From Lumnitzera littorea (lineage: Eukaryota; Streptophyta; Magnoliopsida; Myrtales; Combretaceae): 64,000 nt of DNA. Numbering within the stretch: the stretch's first letter is position 1; every line of letters begins with the position of its first letter. The translations under genes were made by a program, and so were the position numbers. The stretch covers positions 9,919,254 through 9,983,253 of the forward strand of contig JAMXBB010000010.1 of assembly GCA_024138015.1 (NCBI GenBank), given 5' to 3'. Of the stretch, positions 62,003-64,000 are shown piece after piece. The notes under the pieces were generated by a model that had not been told where the DNA came from, made no database searches, and saw only the letters and a program-made list of their open reading frames with translations.

Positions 62003-62043
62003 TTCATAATATCTGCAAGTGTTAGCAAAGCGTGGAAGGTTTG

Positions 62044-62321
62044 ATGAACACCTCATTTACAGTTGTGAGAGCACCTTTAGTGGGGTTCTTCCCCGACTCC
62101 TTCGGTAAAGATCTATTTCCGGGCGTAAGGTTTTCTTTTTGCTTTTTATTTTCCCAATTATTTTATAATTTAAAAGAGGTAATTCGAATCTTGGCCTATT
62201 GTCATAATACTACTAAACTACAATTGTCTTGATAATAAAGTAGGGTTCTTTAAACTTATAATTTCCTTTTATTTTTGTTTAGTGTTAATTTTTATCTAAT
62301 TTTATATTGCAGGACCCATAA
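62044..62321 (+). CDS. Candidate mini-gene: spliced 29-residue peptide of unknown function
   Basis: An ATG at 62044 opens 27 codons (to 62124) in a locally GC-rich segment. They are followed by a good donor GGC|GTAAGG, an AT-rich intron of 188 bp (62125-62312) ending TATTGCAG, then GAC-CCA-TAA. The joined peptide is MNTSFTVVRAPLVGFFPDSF followed by GKDLFPGDP. There is no clear signal peptide and I recognise no family. The pieces (TATA box, GC-rich exon, consensus splice sites) look like a real transcription unit, but it may equally be a noncoding RNA or the first exons of a pseudogene. Confidence 0.35.
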
Positions 62322-64000
62322 ATAATATAAGTAAATATCAAGACTTTTCTCTTAAAAATCTCAAGGATAAAATGGATAGATCTATAAGAGAAAATTCCTT
62401 AATGGCCTGTTTATGTTTTGGAATCCAATAAATATGGAACAGAAAAATTAGGTTGTGGGAATATTTATTTTATATTCCAGGTATTCACTTTATATAAATT
62501 TTTATTATAAGAAATATTTATTTTAGTATTTACTTCATCTCATCAATTGTAGTATTAATTGAGAATATAAGTAAAAATAATGGTTTACCTCTATTTGATC
62601 ATTTTGGAAAATAACTACAAGTTATTTAATTGTAATGTTAATAAGGTATAATAGTCATATTATTTGAACGTTAAGAAATAAAAAAAAAAAATTCATATAC
62701 TTTAGGTAACAACTATTCCCAATTGAATGAAAATAAAAAAAAAAAAAAAATTCTATTATGTTAACTCTCTATTACCTTTAAATAAACTAGCAGGAGATAC
62801 TGAAGTGATGCTCGGGTCCTTGGCAATAAAATTGCTCTGATGGCCGTAAATTGGCTTTCACCCGAGTCTTGCTCTCATCTTGTCACTCTCGACTGGACCT
62901 ACTACTTATCCATGAATTGATGGTGGTGCATCCATGGTGGGGAGACAGAAAACACATACATTATGGCTTGCCCATGTCTTGTACAGAGGGTAACAACGCC
63001 CTTGGTAATAATTAATTTGGGTCTAGATAACAGTATTTTTGGAGCATTAATTAACAAGTTTAAACTAAAACTTGTATCTTTTTTTTTTTCAGTATTGTTT
63101 ATGTATTTACGGAAAAAATAAATCTAAGTAGATAGGCGTGATAGGATCCATATTATTTAAATCAGAATAGGATTAAGTAACCATGTCTTTTAAAATTACA
63201 TATTTAGCCTTAATTTGATATTACTTAATAAAAATATTAATATTAAAATTATCTACGAGAATTATAATATACGTAAATATGGCAACTCCTTAATTTTTCT
63301 CCTATATTAATCTCTCTCTCCTCTCTCCTTCTTTCATGTAAGTTTTGTATAAAAAAAACAACCATTTTAATATAACAGATCTAAATGCTTGGTTATTTTC
63401 TAATTGTTTTTTTCATCACCTAGTTTTTGTTTAATTTATTTTTAATATTGATATTTCTTTTTCTTTTTTCCCTAAAAGATAGCGTGGATCGTAGGACACT
63501 TTATCGAATATATTAGAAGTGCAATTATCTTTCATATGTTTTGAAATTAATTACTTTTTCCCTACTTCTTATATGATGATATGACGTATTTTATGATTTC
63601 TGGTTTGAATACTCGTAGATTTGAATTGTTAGTCAAATTATTACTCCACTCAGGTTCAAAGCAACTTTAGGTTAAAAGAGTCGAGTAAAACAAGGTGGAT
63701 TGTATGTGTTTGGTGACTGCTCAATTACTGCATTAATTGCAATAATGTTCTACAACTATTTTCCGATGCATTTCCCTCTATACATTTAGTTTATAGAATG
63801 GAGTAATTTTTAGAAATATAAAAGAAAAATAATAACTATTTCTTATAATTATTTTTAAGGCTCCATGAATAGATATAAAAATATGTTATAGAAAATTAAA
63901 GAATAACTATTCTTTTGGTCATTTATCATCAAGTTTGGTATGAAGAAATGATTTAGAATGAAATGAAATAAAAATTGGAATGAAAAATCGTTTCCTATAT
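62322..64000. other. Intergenic sequence, no gene seen
   Basis: AT-rich with poly(A) runs at 62680-62690 and 62733-62749. A GC-richer patch (62790-62995) contains the inverted words CTCGGGT and ACCCGAG 49 bases apart, but no open frame with a recognised domain. The last 60 bases resemble a MITE edge (TTTGGTATGAAG...) that runs off the window. Confidence 0.45.

Noticed and set aside
62793..62970. GC-richer patch with CTCGGGT/ACCCGAG inverted words and a short frame ending DWTYYLSMN
   Set aside because: The stem is only seven pairs with a large loop, and the frame (resembling the end of an RNase H-like domain very weakly) has no conserved catalytic pattern. Evidence is too thin for a microRNA or pseudogene call.
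1..64000. CRISPR array, bacterial operon, phage or organellar insertion
   Set aside because: No regularly spaced identical repeats, no compact gene clusters and no organellar genes were seen. The intron-rich gene and plant transposons explain the window.

Overview
The window is nuclear DNA of a flowering plant, probably a eudicot. It is AT-rich and crowded with retrotransposons, hAT transposons and MITE-like elements. The one clearly intact gene is split by 22 introns with plant-type splice sites. The species cannot be told from the sequence, and there is no sign of bacterial, organellar or viral origin.

Layout. 1-15989: an old transposon graveyard, with an (AC)n tract, a tRNA-like relic, a degenerate long-LTR-like block (about 1880-3882), a Copia RNase H remnant (3965-4344), an RNase H-like fragment on the minus strand (8141-8266) and a Ty3/gypsy reverse transcriptase fragment on the minus strand (11504-11665). 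15990-22172: a large LTR-type repeat (family 1, plus strand), interrupted by a second LTR-type repeat (family 2, minus strand, about 18757-21490). 26131-33620: a gag-pol-less LTR retrotransposon on the minus strand with 309-bp LTRs, primer-binding and polypurine tracts, an 18-bp tandem array and a spaced TCGGC motif array. Its upstream LTR is split by a 2909-bp solo copy of family 1 with a perfect GGAGT target duplication. 33753-37601: a decayed but structurally complete hAT transposon with target duplication, terminal inverted repeats and a broken transposase. 38180-38737: a 542-bp hAT MITE.

41280-58367 carries an ortholog of ROOT HAIR DEFECTIVE 3 (RHD3/Sey1/atlastin family), the GTPase that fuses tubules of the endoplasmic reticulum. 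I could build 23 coding exons that join in frame to 814 codons plus a stop. Three of the 22 introns use GC-AG borders. Exon 1 contributes only four coding bases. An upstream ORF ends two bases before the start codon. Intron 15 holds a nearly whole, dead Copia element, intron 13 a probable SINE and intron 20 a repeat block. The exons remain intact despite these insertions.

58368-64000 is intergenic. It holds a MITE-like element, a direct duplication of about 400 bp (60132/60757) and a small spliced candidate transcription unit with a TATA box (61991-62321). That unit would encode a 29-residue peptide that I do not recognise.

No new multi-gene system was found. The most informative features are the nested retrotransposon architecture around 26-34 kb, the splice-site oddities of RHD3, and the unexplained mini-gene near 62 kb.
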